Positions 33,721 to 45,345 of a DNA stretch of 64,000 nt are shown one piece after another. The stretch is taken from NCBI RefSeq assembly GCF_029227915.1, contig NC_079875.1:26794001-26858000 (forward strand), in the 5' to 3' direction. Position 1 is the stretch's first letter, and every line of letters begins with the position of its first letter. The DNA is from Hydractinia symbiolongicarpus (taxonomy: Eukaryota; Cnidaria; Hydrozoa; Anthoathecata; Hydractiniidae). The notes beneath the pieces are model-generated. The model saw only the letters and a program-made list of their open reading frames with translations. It searched no databases and was not told where the DNA came from. The translations under genes were made by a program, and so were the position numbers.

Positions 33721-35900
33721 GTGCGCATTTCATACTTTTTATTGTCTATTCAAGATGAATGGACGAAAGGTTTGTTGATCCGTTGGCTTTATTTATTATT
33801 AAGTTTATGGGTATTTATGTGGCTTATTTTTTTAATTTGTAACAATCTTTACCTTTTATAAAGCTCCCCAATCTTTATTCTTTTAGCTATTTAACTAAAT
33901 AGCTTCACAAAGAATGAATTTTGGTTTTGCTTTACATAGCTACCTACTAGCTAGGTTAGGTCTTCTTACCATAGTATCAATAATTGTAGCTAGCTATGGC
34001 TAAGTAGCAAGCTAATCTAGAGAGCTGCAGCTAGCAATGGCTAGCTAGCTAGCTAGCTAGCTAATTGTACTTTTAATGTAGTTACAGTAGTGTTTATAAT
34101 CTTAATAAGCTAGCTAGAGGAACAACTTTAAAATTTCCCCTTTTTGAATTACTCTTTTACCATCTTGATGGCTTCCCAGCTTTGTGGCGGCTCTACATCT
34201 TTTATGGATTAACGCCTTTATGGCCTAATGGAAATGTAATGTTTTCATTTAAGGAATGAAAAATAAGTAAACAAAGTTGGGTTGATCTACAAAGATACAA
34301 AACCAGTGGTATGAGCCAGTCACCCCCTTATATCTGTGTTTTATTGGTAATTAGCCTCACTAATTACAGGCACATACCCTGTTAATTCTTTCCAGGAGGG
34401 ACCACAAAAGTTGTTTATATAGTGTTTAAAGATCCCATTTGAGCTACAGAAATTTTTGTACAACTAGACAACAACCTTTATGTTAAGATCAAATCCATTA
34501 ACTTTTCGACATAAGTCACATGCTCCGTTGATTAAGCAAATATTACTGGGTTGGTGACTTGTATCAATTTTTGATTTTTTTAACGTCATTTGTACACTAA
34601 CTTGCGGGTTGTTAGGACGCTAAGAGGGGTGTGTAGGTCATTTTCTTAGTGTAAAAATGACACTTAAAAATCAATATGTGAGTGAGTGAGCGACTTCTTG
34701 ATTTGCATTCAGGAATTCTTACATCTACGGATTGAATTGTGACATAACTTTTTCTACATGGTAAACTATATACTTAGTACATTCACACCCACAATTGGGT
34801 CATATAAACTAAATATTTGTATAAAATACTATCCTAGACAAAAGGGCAGTCAAATAAAATCACGATTTTACCATCCCTGTACGACAAGGGCGTAGACGGA
34901 TATTTGTTTGTTTATTCAAGGTTGGACAGGCTCTTAAATTTTTTTAGTGGCACAAATAAATTAACAAGTATTTTTTAACATACGTACAGTTTTTAAATTC
35001 TTAGATAATTTTTCTAATTAACTTTTTTGTGCTCCTATCAGTGTGTATTTTTAGGTCTTATTAGTGATTAGATTTTACTTTTGTTACACGAATAGTTCTT
35101 GAATTTTTAAGAATAAAGCCTTTCAGAACTTTCAAAGCATCAATTTTCATTTAAACTCTGTTTTATATATTTTTGAATATTCAGACAACATTTGTTGTAT
35201 GCCATGTGGTGCATGTTTTTAGGGTAATAAATATACAACTTTTTTACTACATGTGTTGACTTTGACATCTAATGAATAACATTTCCTTACAAGCTAGTTA
35301 ATGCTAATATGCAAAGTGTTGATACAACACTTCGGAGAAGAAGACTCTAGAATAAAATTTAAAGCTATCCTTGTTATCTTGAAGAATTTTTTTTTATCAT
35401 ACCACATGTTCAAGGTGTATTTTTGTAATTTACATTACTGGTGTGCAAAATTAATTCTGTAGAACAAAACTGTGTTAAGCTGTTTCCCATTATAAATCAT
35501 TATAATTTAGTTTTGATAGTAAAGATATTTTTTAAATTCTTTATTTTAAAATTCCAATTTTTTAAAAAGTGTAACGTGTTAGCAATGCAGGAAAGTAACG
35601 TATCGTGTAAAAAAATTAAATTAGAAAGGCTGCCATATTATTTATTTTATTAAAATATATATATACCAGGTTTAAGCCAAATTTTTAAAATATATTAGTT
35701 AAGTATTGCAGTTACAAGACAGGCAACAATCCAAATTGGCAAAAAGTTTAACTGTAGCATATGGGTTGCTTTAGATCAATTTGAGAAATAATTTTGTATT
35801 GACAAAGTATTTATACATCCTTTTTTTTAAATTTAAAGTATATATGTATTTATTTCTTAGGGTTGGAAATATTTCCATTTAAGACATTAAGTATTGTGCA
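33721..35900. other. AT-rich stretch, no gene; SINE relic inside
   Basis: No coding region was recognised. It contains an AGCT microsatellite (34,040-34,062) and a diverged 3' SINE fragment (34,345-34,470). The remaining short open frames are lysine- or phenylalanine-rich and lack splice context. Confidence 0.5.
34345..34470 (-). repeat. diverged SINE 3' fragment
   Basis: TAGCCTCACTAATTACAGGC, TCTTTCCAGGAGGGACCAC and TTTGAGCTAC match, in order, the 3' half of the tRNA-derived SINE at 42,586-43,071. The tRNA-like head is missing. Confidence 0.55.
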
Positions 35901-35907
35901 TCAACAA

Positions 35908-36659
35908 CAGTCTTGGTCATGAATGGAGTGCGATCGCACCCGCACGCCTCCGTTCTACTTCAAACACACGCCAAGCAGAACTGAGCTATTTTAGAGTAAT
36001 CCCTTACCCAAACTTTACCCAATACATAATTGTTCTTCCGCGTTAAAATGTATCTCTAAAATGTATTTCTATTAAATACCCACCTTCATTAAAATGTGAG
36101 ATTAAAACGTGAGATACATTTCAAATGTTTTGCCTCGGCATTGCGTCGACAATATTTTTTTTGTTTTTCAGCTGGCAAAAAATTTCTTCATTACCCTTGT
36201 ATTGATCTCCTTAAGACGATGACAAATGGAAATGCTATTTACGAACCGAAGGTCAGGGCATTATTAAGTTGAATATCGCAGAAGTCGCCGGTGACATGCT
36301 TCAAAAATACTTGTCACAGGCACAGTTTAATGCAAAGCGGAACTGTACAGGAAAGTCAATTGAGAGTCTTCGCAGATTAAAGTTGGTTATTCATTTTTCA
36401 CATGCTTCATTCAATATGGCAGCTTGTTGTGAACATGGTTTGTAAACATTTTGTTGCTAAAATAAATAAGTCAACAAACGAAAAAGAAGCAAATAAAAAG
36501 TAAAAAACAATGCTTCAAAAACTCTGCGCTGCCGCTCTCCTGAATGTAATAATTGCACGCCAAAATCATAAGCTAGGCGTGCGATACTGATTGCACACCT
36601 GTATTAGTGTAGGCGTACGTACAACCGCACGCGGGTGCAAATATTCATGACCAAGACTG
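35908..36659. mobile_element. 752-bp TIR element with CAACAA target duplication
   Basis: The left end CAGTCTTGGTCATGAAT is mirrored by ATTCATGACCAAGACTG at the right end. The similarity extends inward through CGCACCCGCACGC / GCACGCGGGTGC. Both sides are flanked by CAACAA (35,902-35,907 and 36,660-36,665). Inside, a broken frame (GDMLQKYLSQAQFNAKRN, about 36,290) may be transposase relic or captured sequence; no DDE motif is visible. It is a MITE-like cut-and-paste element whose superfamily is not assigned. Confidence 0.75.
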
Positions 36660-36770
36660 CAACAATGTATTCTACTAATCCAGAATATTATGAAATACTT
36701 GTTTTATATATATAATTATTCTTTAGATTATATCATATCAATTATATATATCAATAAAATAAATAAAAAC

Positions 36771-39700
36771 ATGTCTGTTATAAGCATTGCAGTTGGTGAT
36801 GCATTAAAATCATTGAAGTATTGGATTGATCAGGATGCTGATGAATTTTCTGGTAAGCTTTACTTTATCTCATTCCATTTCTGGAAATCTGTTTGAATAT
36901 TATCTTTTTATATATACATTAATTCTCGGTAAAATTAAAAAAAAACATCATCCACCAACTTGAAATTTTTTTTTCTGATTATGTTAAAAAATTGTGCGAC
37001 ATCATTAAATTTTCATTTTGTAATCTTTCTTGCTAAATTGTGAATTTTACAGGTTTACAAAAAAATTGAAAATTTCAGGATGCATCAGTTCTTGTTTGCC
37101 AAGTAGAGATAGTTACTTATTATTCACCTTTGAGTGAAGGTTTCACATCGCAACAGGCATATTTTTTTCTGTTCCCATATATGGTAGTAGCTCTAATTTT
37201 CTATATTGCTATTTGTGTAGTACCTTTAAAAAATTTTATTATCCCTTATTTTCATTGATTGATTTCAGTTGAAAAGGTTGACGAATCTATGTTGACTAAA
37301 ATGGATGATATTATTAACGAGATACAAGACAAATCCATAACACAATTTGCAGAGTTGTGTGATAAATATATCCACCAAGTGCTGCTGGGGAAAAGACCAA
37401 ATTATCGCCTTGATGTCTTCAAACACAAAGTAGTTGAAATTGATGGACAGAGATTGATGCCACACCATTTGATGTACCATAATGTTGAAAGTGGTTATGG
37501 TAATTTTAAAGACACCCAATTAGATTCTATGAAGGTGGTCCTTAACAAATTTGTGGACTGCGATAACCAAGAGAGACTTGTTGTGGATGTTTTGCAGTAC
37601 ATAGTGGTGTTGTGGACTACTATTGGTTTTTGCAAAGTTAGCCCTGCAGTGGCACGTTTTTACCTGGCTGAGGGAGGTAAAGATAGAGGCAAAGAAGCTT
37701 ATGACATGCTCGAGCGGAGATGTAAGAAAACTTGTTGGTTTCAGTACCCTGTTGTGACTAATATCTCGAACCAAAATAGAAATTTACCCATGTCTTTTAT
37801 GAGTTTGATAATCACTTGTTTGTAGTAGTGTCTGTTTTGAAATTATCTCCACTGAAAAATTGTGAGGATTGCTATTACCTAGAAAAAGTGTCAACGATGT
37901 TTGAGGGAATTGTACTTCTCAGAACAATTTTCGTTTTGTGAATTTGGGATTCTTTCTTTAATCGCTTATCACAGTTTTCTTTGTTGATTTAATACTTGGT
38001 AGTGTTTGCTGTCATTTATCATTCTTTTTATTAGAAAAAGCCTGCCAAGACTATTACTGTGAAAATTTATATTTACTTAATGAAATTCTTTTATAGTTAT
38101 GAAACGATCAAGTATAATAGCAACGGAAGTAAAGAAAAGGGAGAAGGGAAATGACGAGAAAATTGCAGAACAAGAGGGATCTATTAAAACAAATGTTGAG
38201 GTGGTAAGAACTTTAATTATTTAGCTCCCTTACTATCGTGACGGACGAAAATTGTAAATAACTTGTATGATGATATGTAATCATAAAGTTCTCAGCTTGC
38301 TGTGTAATAGCATCTTTAAATATAGATCTATCTATAAAATCCGTACACTTTGTTATTTTTACTCTTAGGGCCAAAAGAGGACGTACAAAAAGGAGAAGAA
38401 GATCTGTCCAGAATGTGGGGAAAGTAAATTTAATTTGCCTCGTCACGTGGAAGATTAACACAAATGGACAAAAGCAAAGTCTAAACAGATAGTGATAAGC
38501 CATAGTCTGAGAAAGCCCTACAATTGGCACCTTGAAACACCCAGTAGGAAAAAAGGAGGCGCAGATAAAAAAACTTATCCAGACTATCATGTTCCTCGCA
38601 TATGTCCGTTGCCAACATGTTTGAGAGTGGTAAAAAAAATGTCAGAGCATCTCCAACTCTACCATAAATTGGAGACTAATGAAGAGTATTATGCGTTATT
38701 ACGTTCCTCCCGTCCCGTTTCCAAAAGCAACGAAGCTCCTCGGGAAGAATCAAGTGTAGATTTTGAGACGAACTTCAACAATCCGGTTACTGAAGCAGAA
38801 CGCAACGACTGCGAAAGCAGCACAAGCTTTGACAATAATGGCACAATGCAACAGTTTCTGGCGTACCTGATGTCCCCAGATGGTGGGCAACGTGAAAGGA
38901 AAAGTTCCTTGCAAGCTGTTAGCGAAGTACGCACAGTGGTAAATGTTTTGGGGGGCCAGCTTATTAATCTATTTAAGAAGAATAAGATCAGAGACGATTT
39001 TTTTGTCAATTACTTAGACAAGAAAAGCAAGCCGGCAACCTCCAAGCACTACATGTCTTCGCTAATTTCATTCATGGAATTTGCAGTCAGTGAAGGTTTG
39101 GAGTTGCCTGAACTTTGTGTGGATGATTTTATAACCGCGAAATTACGCCTACATAAATGGCGTAAAACTTATAATAAAGTCATCGATGAGCAACGTTGGG
39201 ACAGAGAAGAAGCTCAAATGGAGCTTTTAGTCAGTCCAGACCAATGGGCAACATTTGAATGCAGCGAATTGGCCAGAAATGCGGTAAAACTGTTAGGGAC
39301 AGCATCAGAAAGCGAAGTTTTCACCATGTTGGAATACACCAACGTGCGTGATTACTTGATGACTGTTATCGCTTTGCAAAATGCACACAGAGCGGGTGTA
39401 GCATCCAATTTAACTTTGGAGGAATTTGGAAAGCGCAAGTTAGATGACAGCGGTCATAATATTCTCATTAAGGTAAAGTACCACAAAACAAAAAGTACGC
39501 ATGGCCCAGCGGTAATTTGCATCCCTGTCCAAAAAGCAAGATTATTGGAATTATTTGTTAAATACCTAAGGCCACAGGTACCTGGACAGGCCAATCAGGT
39601 GTTTGTTTCTTGGAATGGAAAACCGTTGGAATCTGGCAGTGTCAGTAAACAAATACACTCCATTTGGACACGCTCTGGAGTTTACGATGGTTTTGAAATG

Positions 39701-40474
39701 CCAAAAGGGAACATAAACACTACGATAATACGCAAATCCATCACAACTCGCGTCCATGATCAGCAACCAGATAACGCACAGCCTGTAGCTGATTTGCTTG
39801 CACATTCATTGTCCACTGCTAAGAAAGTGTATCGCCTTAGAGAGCGCGAAAAGCAAGCCGTTGCAGGAATAAACGTTATAAATTCTGTCTTTGAAAGACC
39901 AAGACCAAATTCAACACCATCCAAACCAAACAAGTGGAGCAAAGACGAGGAGGCAAAAGTGTTGCAATACTTTGAAAAAGAAATTGCTGCGCAATACATA
40001 AATATTTCGATGATCAGGGAAAAATTGCCATTACTAGACATCTCTAAATCTGAGAAACAGATTTACGACAAAATTCGTTCCTATTTTATTTACGATGCAG
40101 GTACAAGTAGCAACGTTGAAGATCAAGTAAAAGTAAAAGAAAATGCAGCTCTTGAACTTTGTCCTCCCGTTGATCCATCATTTTATCAGCAATCTGAGCA
40201 TGACGACTGTTCGTCTATCGCGACTGACGTAATACCACCAACAACATCGTCTAATCTTTCCGGTCAGCAGAAATTGTTTGATTCTATTGAAACCAATGAA
40301 ATCAAAAGTCTTTGTTTTGACATCATAAAAGGTGGTCCAATTTCTGCTGAACGCATACTGGAAAAATTGAGTAAATCAGAAATTGGTAGAGAAATTCTGC
40401 AAAAGTATAAAATTATGCAAGTCCAGACCAGGCTGAAATACGAACGCCGAATGTACAGAATGAAAAAACGATAA
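36771..40474 (+). pseudogene. Crypton-like tyrosine recombinase, four exons, one stop
   Basis: Proposed exons are 36,771-36,852, 37,269-37,721, 38,097-38,203 and 38,369-40,474. All have GT-AG borders and the phases match at each joint, giving about 915 residues. Exons 1-2 encode an unrecognised domain of about 178 residues. Exon 4 starts with a C2H2 finger (ICPECGESKFNLPRH, then an in-frame TAA at 38,456, then HKW) and a second finger, CPLPTCLRVVKKMSEHLQ. The recombinase core (about 38,970-39,880) shows the first Arg in NAHRAGVASNL (about 39,390), a Lys in YHKTKS, Arg in TTIIRKSITTR, His in LLAHSLSTAKK and the Tyr nucleophile in KKVYRL (39,830). A Myb/SANT-like segment, NKWSKDEEAKVLQYFEKEI, follows. 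Only the one stop was found. Exons 1-2 could instead be a separate gene ending at 37,825. Confidence 0.65.
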
Positions 40475-40674
40475 AACATTTAAGTAATGGGAAACGATAT
40501 CTTTTTCTTTCTTTTTTCTTTGTTTGTTTTTGTTTTTTGAGCACATAGTTTCTGTGATCGCTACGAAAATTATGTTATCTGTTTTTGATGATAGGAGAAA
40601 ACGTTAAGAAATGTCTAACAATTACCTAAAGTTTGAAAGGTTTTATTGAAATTAGTTCCGTATTTTGTATTAAT

Positions 40675-40825
40675 AAAAAGATAACGAGTGCTTATTTTAT
40701 ATAAAATTACAACGAGTCTATATTTGATAAAACGATAGTGAGTCTTTATTTGATACAACAACAAGGACTCATATTTTATTAAACAATAACGAGTTTTTTA
40801 TTTTTGAAAACGATAAGTTTTTATT
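40675..40825. repeat. ~33-bp imperfect tandem repeat
   Basis: Units of the form AAACGATAACGAGTCTTTATTTGAT recur about five times downstream of the recombinase stop. No coding content. Confidence 0.6.
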
Positions 40826-40829
40826 ACAT

Positions 40830-42585
40830 GTTTTTGAGCCGCTTTTATGTATATTTTTTATGATGCCATGCAAATTTATTAAGTTGAGTCTTTTATTTGT
40901 ATACCCCATTCTAATAATTATTTGGAGAAACAATCTTGTTAAGTTTACTTGTCGCAATACGTAAATGAAACGCCCAAGAGCTTATACAACCAAAAAAAAA
41001 AAATTCCCATCGTTTCTAGTATGTGCAATTTTGCGAATAGTGTCAGGATTGCGCGAAAATAAGGTGAACTGTCAGTCAAAGTTTTTCGCCTCATTACTTG
41101 CAGCTAAAGTTCCAGCTTGAATGTTATCGTTCCAACATCCAATGGCTTTGACGTACAGTTTCTTGGGTTCCAGTTATAAAATTTCAAATAAATGTTAAAG
41201 CGGTAACTCGAGAGAATTAGGTCACTGGAGATTTACTTCCGGGCCTTGTGTTACGGTAGTTATACTGTTTATTAAAATCACGGTTGACTTCATGATTTTC
41301 CTAACCCTTATCTTAGCTTTCCAGGTTGTTGCGCCGTTTAGAATGCTTATAGCCTACCAATGTAATTACAGTCTATGTTAAGATAACTATTATTGCCAAG
41401 ATTGATACCTTTTCAATCTATACAACTGTTTTATATATGCTGTAATGCTTAAAATGAATTAGTAATAATGATAATAAATCTCCCTATGTACGTTTCGCCC
41501 ACGCGTTGTGTGTTTGGAAGAACACGGATCTTACGTCAACAGGACTTATATGGAAACAACATTTAGCACCTATATTTTCGTTGACCGCATTCAATTAAAC
41601 TACCAGTTTATTATTCGTTTTTGTGCCTTAACAACAAGGCTGTAAATGCCCACCTGCTGTGCTGGCGGCAAAATTCTTTTTATTTTTAACTAACGCCAAA
41701 CTATTATGAACTCGACAGTCCCAAGTTTAATGTGTGTTAATCAAAACAAGTTTGCAATATTGACAAAAAACGCATGGTTATGGCCTTTTTGCGAAATAAT
41801 TTTTCGTAACTAATCTCCCCTAAAAGATACAAAATTTATATTGCAATTCTGCGGTCTAAATGACTGTCACAGGTGCTAATTTGTGGTTTTAGTATTGCAG
41901 AGTGCTTTGATCTTCCTTCTCAGTGGGTTTTTAATCTTTTTTATTAAAAGCGCAGCAACATAATTAATATCCATGGATCTCCTAAAATTGAGGGAGATTA
42001 GTTACGTCAACAGCAAATTTGGGGTACTGTCACTAAACCTTAAATTTTATCCGTTTTGAAAATCCCACTGACATGAATTTTTGCATGATAGTTGCTGAAT
42101 GATATATCTATACACATACCTAATTTTAAGTTAATTCATCAACAAATAAGGCCGCAAAACACATTTTCAGAAATTAACGATGTCGCGTTTCGTTCCTCCA
42201 ACGAACTCCTTTCCAAGGTTGCGTTTAGTTACACGAACCCCACTTGACTGTCGTATTCAAAACATAACTCCAAATTAAAAGCAAAGGGATTTTAGTGGAT
42301 AGTATATTTCTATGCTATTGAGGTGTCTCAACACGACTAAAAATTTTTTTAACTCATTTGGGCCTTATTTAGGCCCAATTTCCGATATAGGGGAGATTAG
42401 TTACATTGACAACTTTAAATCGTTATTGCGAAAATTTGAAAGGGATCTTAGGAAAACAATTATTTGGGTTGCAGAAAGCATTGAACAAATTTTTAAAAAA
42501 ATTAATTAAACTTGCATTTGCGCGGACATATATAGGAAAGATACAGCCTTAATTTACGCGTAGAAAATCTCCCCTAGATGAATCT
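40830..42585. other. no gene; scattered GGGGAGATTAGTTAC motifs
   Basis: Non-coding. The motif of the 33.5-33.7 kb array occurs at about 41,806-41,823 (reverse), 41,990-42,006 (forward), 42,391-42,406 (forward) and 42,557-42,567 (reverse, partial). An open frame at 42,312-42,509 has no recognised features. Confidence 0.5.
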
Positions 42586-43071
42586 ACAGATAGATAGATA
42601 GATATAGATAGATATAGATAGATATAGATAGATATAGATATAGATATAGATATAGATAGATATAGATATAGATATAGATATAGATATAGATATAGATAGA
42701 TAGATAGATAGATAGATGTGCATATTTTACATGGCTAGCCTCACAAATATCGAGGGATATACCCTGTCTATTATTTCCAGGAGGGGCCATGGCGTAGATG
42801 GAGAGTCCTAGAGTATTTAATGCTCATTTTGAGCTACGCAGACCCATTTTGAGCTACGCAGACCCAATTAGAGCCCGCGCTCTACTAGACAACTCCCGGC
42901 AACATCCAACGGCCCACACAGTGTGCCATCTTCCCAATTTCCCTCACATGGCTTGGGTTAACCCGGGGCTATAGTAACATTCACTCGCCCATGTTGAATC
43001 GCCGTCATGAGGAATCGAACCCCGGTCTCCCGCACAGAGTACGAGAGCTATAACCACTAATCTACGGCGCC
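42586..43071 (-). mobile_element. tRNA-derived SINE with (ATCT)n tail
   Basis: On the minus strand it begins GGCGCCGTAGATTAGTGG, with a pol III A box around TAGATTAGTGGTTATAGC and a perfect B box GGTTCGATTCC (complement of 43,011-43,021). It continues into a non-tRNA body and ends in a long ATCT/ATATCT tail (complement of 42,586-42,715). A 21-bp stretch (TTTGAGCTACGCAGACCCA) is doubled near 42,825. A second copy is at 52,087-52,422. The anticodon region is eroded, so the tRNA parent is not assigned. Confidence 0.85.
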
Positions 43072-43201
43072 TTAATCTATCCGTCTATCCGGTCGGGCAG
43101 GAACTTTTATAAAAAAACACTAAAAAAACGTGGATATGAAGTTGCTAGACAGTCTATGATAAGCAAAGATATGTCCCAAAATTATCAGTTTAAGAACGAA
43201 C

Positions 43202-43516
43202 ATGTCTTGGTGCTCAGCGTTCGGTTTCAGCAATAATAGTAAACGCGACAAATAAAAAAGTTTTTTTCGTCTACCAGGAGATCCAAATGTACAAAATGCC
43301 TGGGTAAAAGCTATAAACAGAACAGAATTGCCGAAAAAAGTTCTCTTATGTTCTGATCACTTTACGGAGAACTGTTTCGATAAAACCTGGAGCCTTCAAA
43401 ATGAATTGTTTTTTACCGAGAGAACGGCAAAAAATTCTGAGCAACAAATATTTTATAGTCCGTCGTCTCTTTTATATATGGTACACTTAACGGTTATATT
43501 TCAGAACAAAATTTAA
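43202..43516 (+). pseudogene. THAP zinc-finger domain relic
   Basis: From ATG 43,202 the frame reads MSWCSAFGFSNNSKRDK, then a TAA (about 43,253), then KSFFRLPGD, NAWVKAINR, LLCSDHFTENCFD and ELFFTERTAK to a stop at 43,516. The C-x4-C-x(n)-CxxH THAP layout is recognisable, but the second Cys is Phe (AFGFSN) and the stop cuts the domain. THAP domains occur in P-element-like transposases and in host DNA-binding proteins; nothing of either follows here. It ends tail-to-tail with the next gene, overlapping it by a few bases. Confidence 0.65.
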
Positions 43517-44311
43517 TTGTCTCCACTCCAAGAAAAGTCCACCTCTGAGACTCCTGTCTCTTCACAAAAACCCACGTACTTTCCATCAGGGCTCGGGTAT
43601 TCTTGACGAATCCTCGTTACTACACAAGCTGGGATCACTCGACGTACACTTCTTCCTAATCTGGTGTGGATAAACCAACAAAACTGCCGATAAGCAGCGT
43701 ATCTATAAGATCTAAACATAAAAGCAAACAGTCATCTACTCCAGTTACGGTCATCGCATAAATACATGTTGTAATATTAATACCTGTTGAAAACATTATT
43801 CCTGCTTGATAAACCACGACTTTCTCTATCGTGCAAGCCCACTAACGCCGTCCAAAGGTTGTTTTTCAATAGCACGACTGGTTCAAAGTCCGGATGGTCA
43901 AGTATGCAATGTTTGTCTATAATAAAATATAGGAACGTCGATTATTATAAAAACATATATACTAGTCATGCGTTTCCAGTGTCTCTGCCGTCCCCTCCTT
44001 AGAGACAAAAAAGTAGGCTCTATCTATCTATAAACGAGATGTAAGTAACTGTTCTTACCGTTCAGATGGGCGTACTTTATCTCGTTAATTTCATGACAAC
44101 AAGTGCATTCTTGCTGCGATGGCATAACCTCGCAGTTTTTACATAAGCACCATTTGTCCTTATTCAAGGTACTTCTTGGAGGTTTCGCACTTTCTTCATC
44201 CTCGTCAGACGAGTCATTAAATTCGGGCATTTCATTTGCGCCAGGCGCTCTCTGGGGCTCATACTGAAACCCTATAACGTTCGGTTTATTGGATAGTCTA
44301 GATTGCGCCAT
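43513..44311 (-). CDS. P2X7 ballast-domain-like protein, three exons
   Basis: Minus-strand exons are 44,311-44,059, 43,916-43,784 and 43,711-43,513. All have GT-AG borders and matching phases (G|AC, AG|A), giving about 195 residues without a stop. The N-terminal part is acidic (FNDSSDEDEESAK). The zinc-coordinating block follows: KWCLCKNCEVMPSQQECTCC, CILDHPDFEPV, then AYRQFCWFIHTRLGRSVR and RVIPACVVTRIRQEYPSPDG. This is the C-terminal ballast domain of P2X7 receptors, which also occurs as stand-alone proteins expanded in cnidarians and some other animals. No membrane segments are present, so it is not an ion channel. It is the best candidate for an intact non-transposon gene in the window, though such families can be multicopy. 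Function unknown. Confidence 0.72.
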
Positions 44312-44329
44312 TATTTAAAATTAAAACCG

Positions 44330-45230
44330 CCTAGTTTTAAAGACGTATAAATGATTTGAAAAATTATTTTTATACTTTCTCCCACCTGAAAGAAAAAAGA
44401 AAAAGGAAAAGTTTTTATTTTCAGGGGGGCTTGTCACATTTGTCGCGTTTTCGCATGTTCGGTCTTTCAAATCAACCAACCACTGACGTCAAATGCATAA
44501 TTACGCATAATAATTATTTTTACCAGGCCTTTTTTCGCGCATGTTATTCGGAACGTCTCTAGCTGTGCTTCGACATGGCCAAGTAAAAAAGTTTTGTTTA
44601 TATGTATTTCCAGAGATTAATAAAAAAAAGGTATGTGATTTCTTTATTTGTATATCTATATCAGTTAATATAAAAGTTTTTATTTTGTGGCAGACACTAC
44701 CTTTAACACCTTTTTAAATAAACATCAGGAAAATTGGGTTCGTTCCTAATTCTGTGCAGTCTGGCTTGCTTGCATCCAAGTAATCGCAGATTTTGAGTGT
44801 TCAAAATCTTTTTAAATAAAAATTACCATCATTTCAGACCAATTTAAGTTCACTGAAATATATTATGGGGCTATTATTTATCTCCCACACACTTAAAACA
44901 GGATAAAAAGTTAATTTTAGATCATTCTCAATTATAATTTCAGTGAAATAATTTCAGTTTAGCATGTTTCGTGGTTTTGTTGTCTTTTTATTACAAATAC
45001 ACTATCATACAAAAACAAATATATCCATTGATTTGCATTAATAGTGATAATTATTTGCTCTTCTAAAGCTAACATAAACTTTTTCCGTACTTAGCCACCG
45101 GATTTTTCTGTTTACATAGACAAATACCCATCCCGTTTGACCGGGATCCAGGATCACTTGCCCGGGATCTCAGTTGACCGAGTTTCCCGTTGTAGCCGGG
45201 CCGGGACGAATATGCACCATATAAACACGA
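44330..45230. other. no gene recognised
   Basis: AT-rich DNA upstream of the P2X7-like gene. It may hold that gene's promoter, but no element is clear. Confidence 0.4.
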
Positions 45231-45237
45231 TTTAAAA

Positions 45238-45345
45238 AGTGAGAATTGTGCTTTTAGAGGCATATTCTCTAGAAAAAAAGGGAGAATTGTACTTTTAGAG
45301 GCATTTTTTTTAGAGGAGTACAACCTCTAGTTTGATTCTAAAGAC
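45238..45345 (+). repeat. USP-LINE 3' UTR end fragment, doubled
   Basis: GAATTGT(G/A)CTTTTAGAGGCA appears twice (45,243 and 45,287), followed by GAGGAGTACAACCTCTAG. It matches the last part of the tail after the USP LINE (25,534-25,590). Confidence 0.6.

Noticed and set aside
37722-37825. Reading past the 37,722 donor as the true end of a separate protein
   Set aside because: Possible, but the donor at 37,722 joins in phase to exon 3 and makes one longer recombinase gene; the short tail to 37,825 looks like intron.
42584-42790. IYIYIY-rich minus frame
   Set aside because: Translation of the SINE tail microsatellite.
43000-43071. A functional tRNA gene on the minus strand
   Set aside because: A and B boxes are good, but the anticodon arm is eroded, the acceptor 3' half is missing, and the same sequence plus a long body recurs at 52.1-52.4 kb. 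It is a SINE head.
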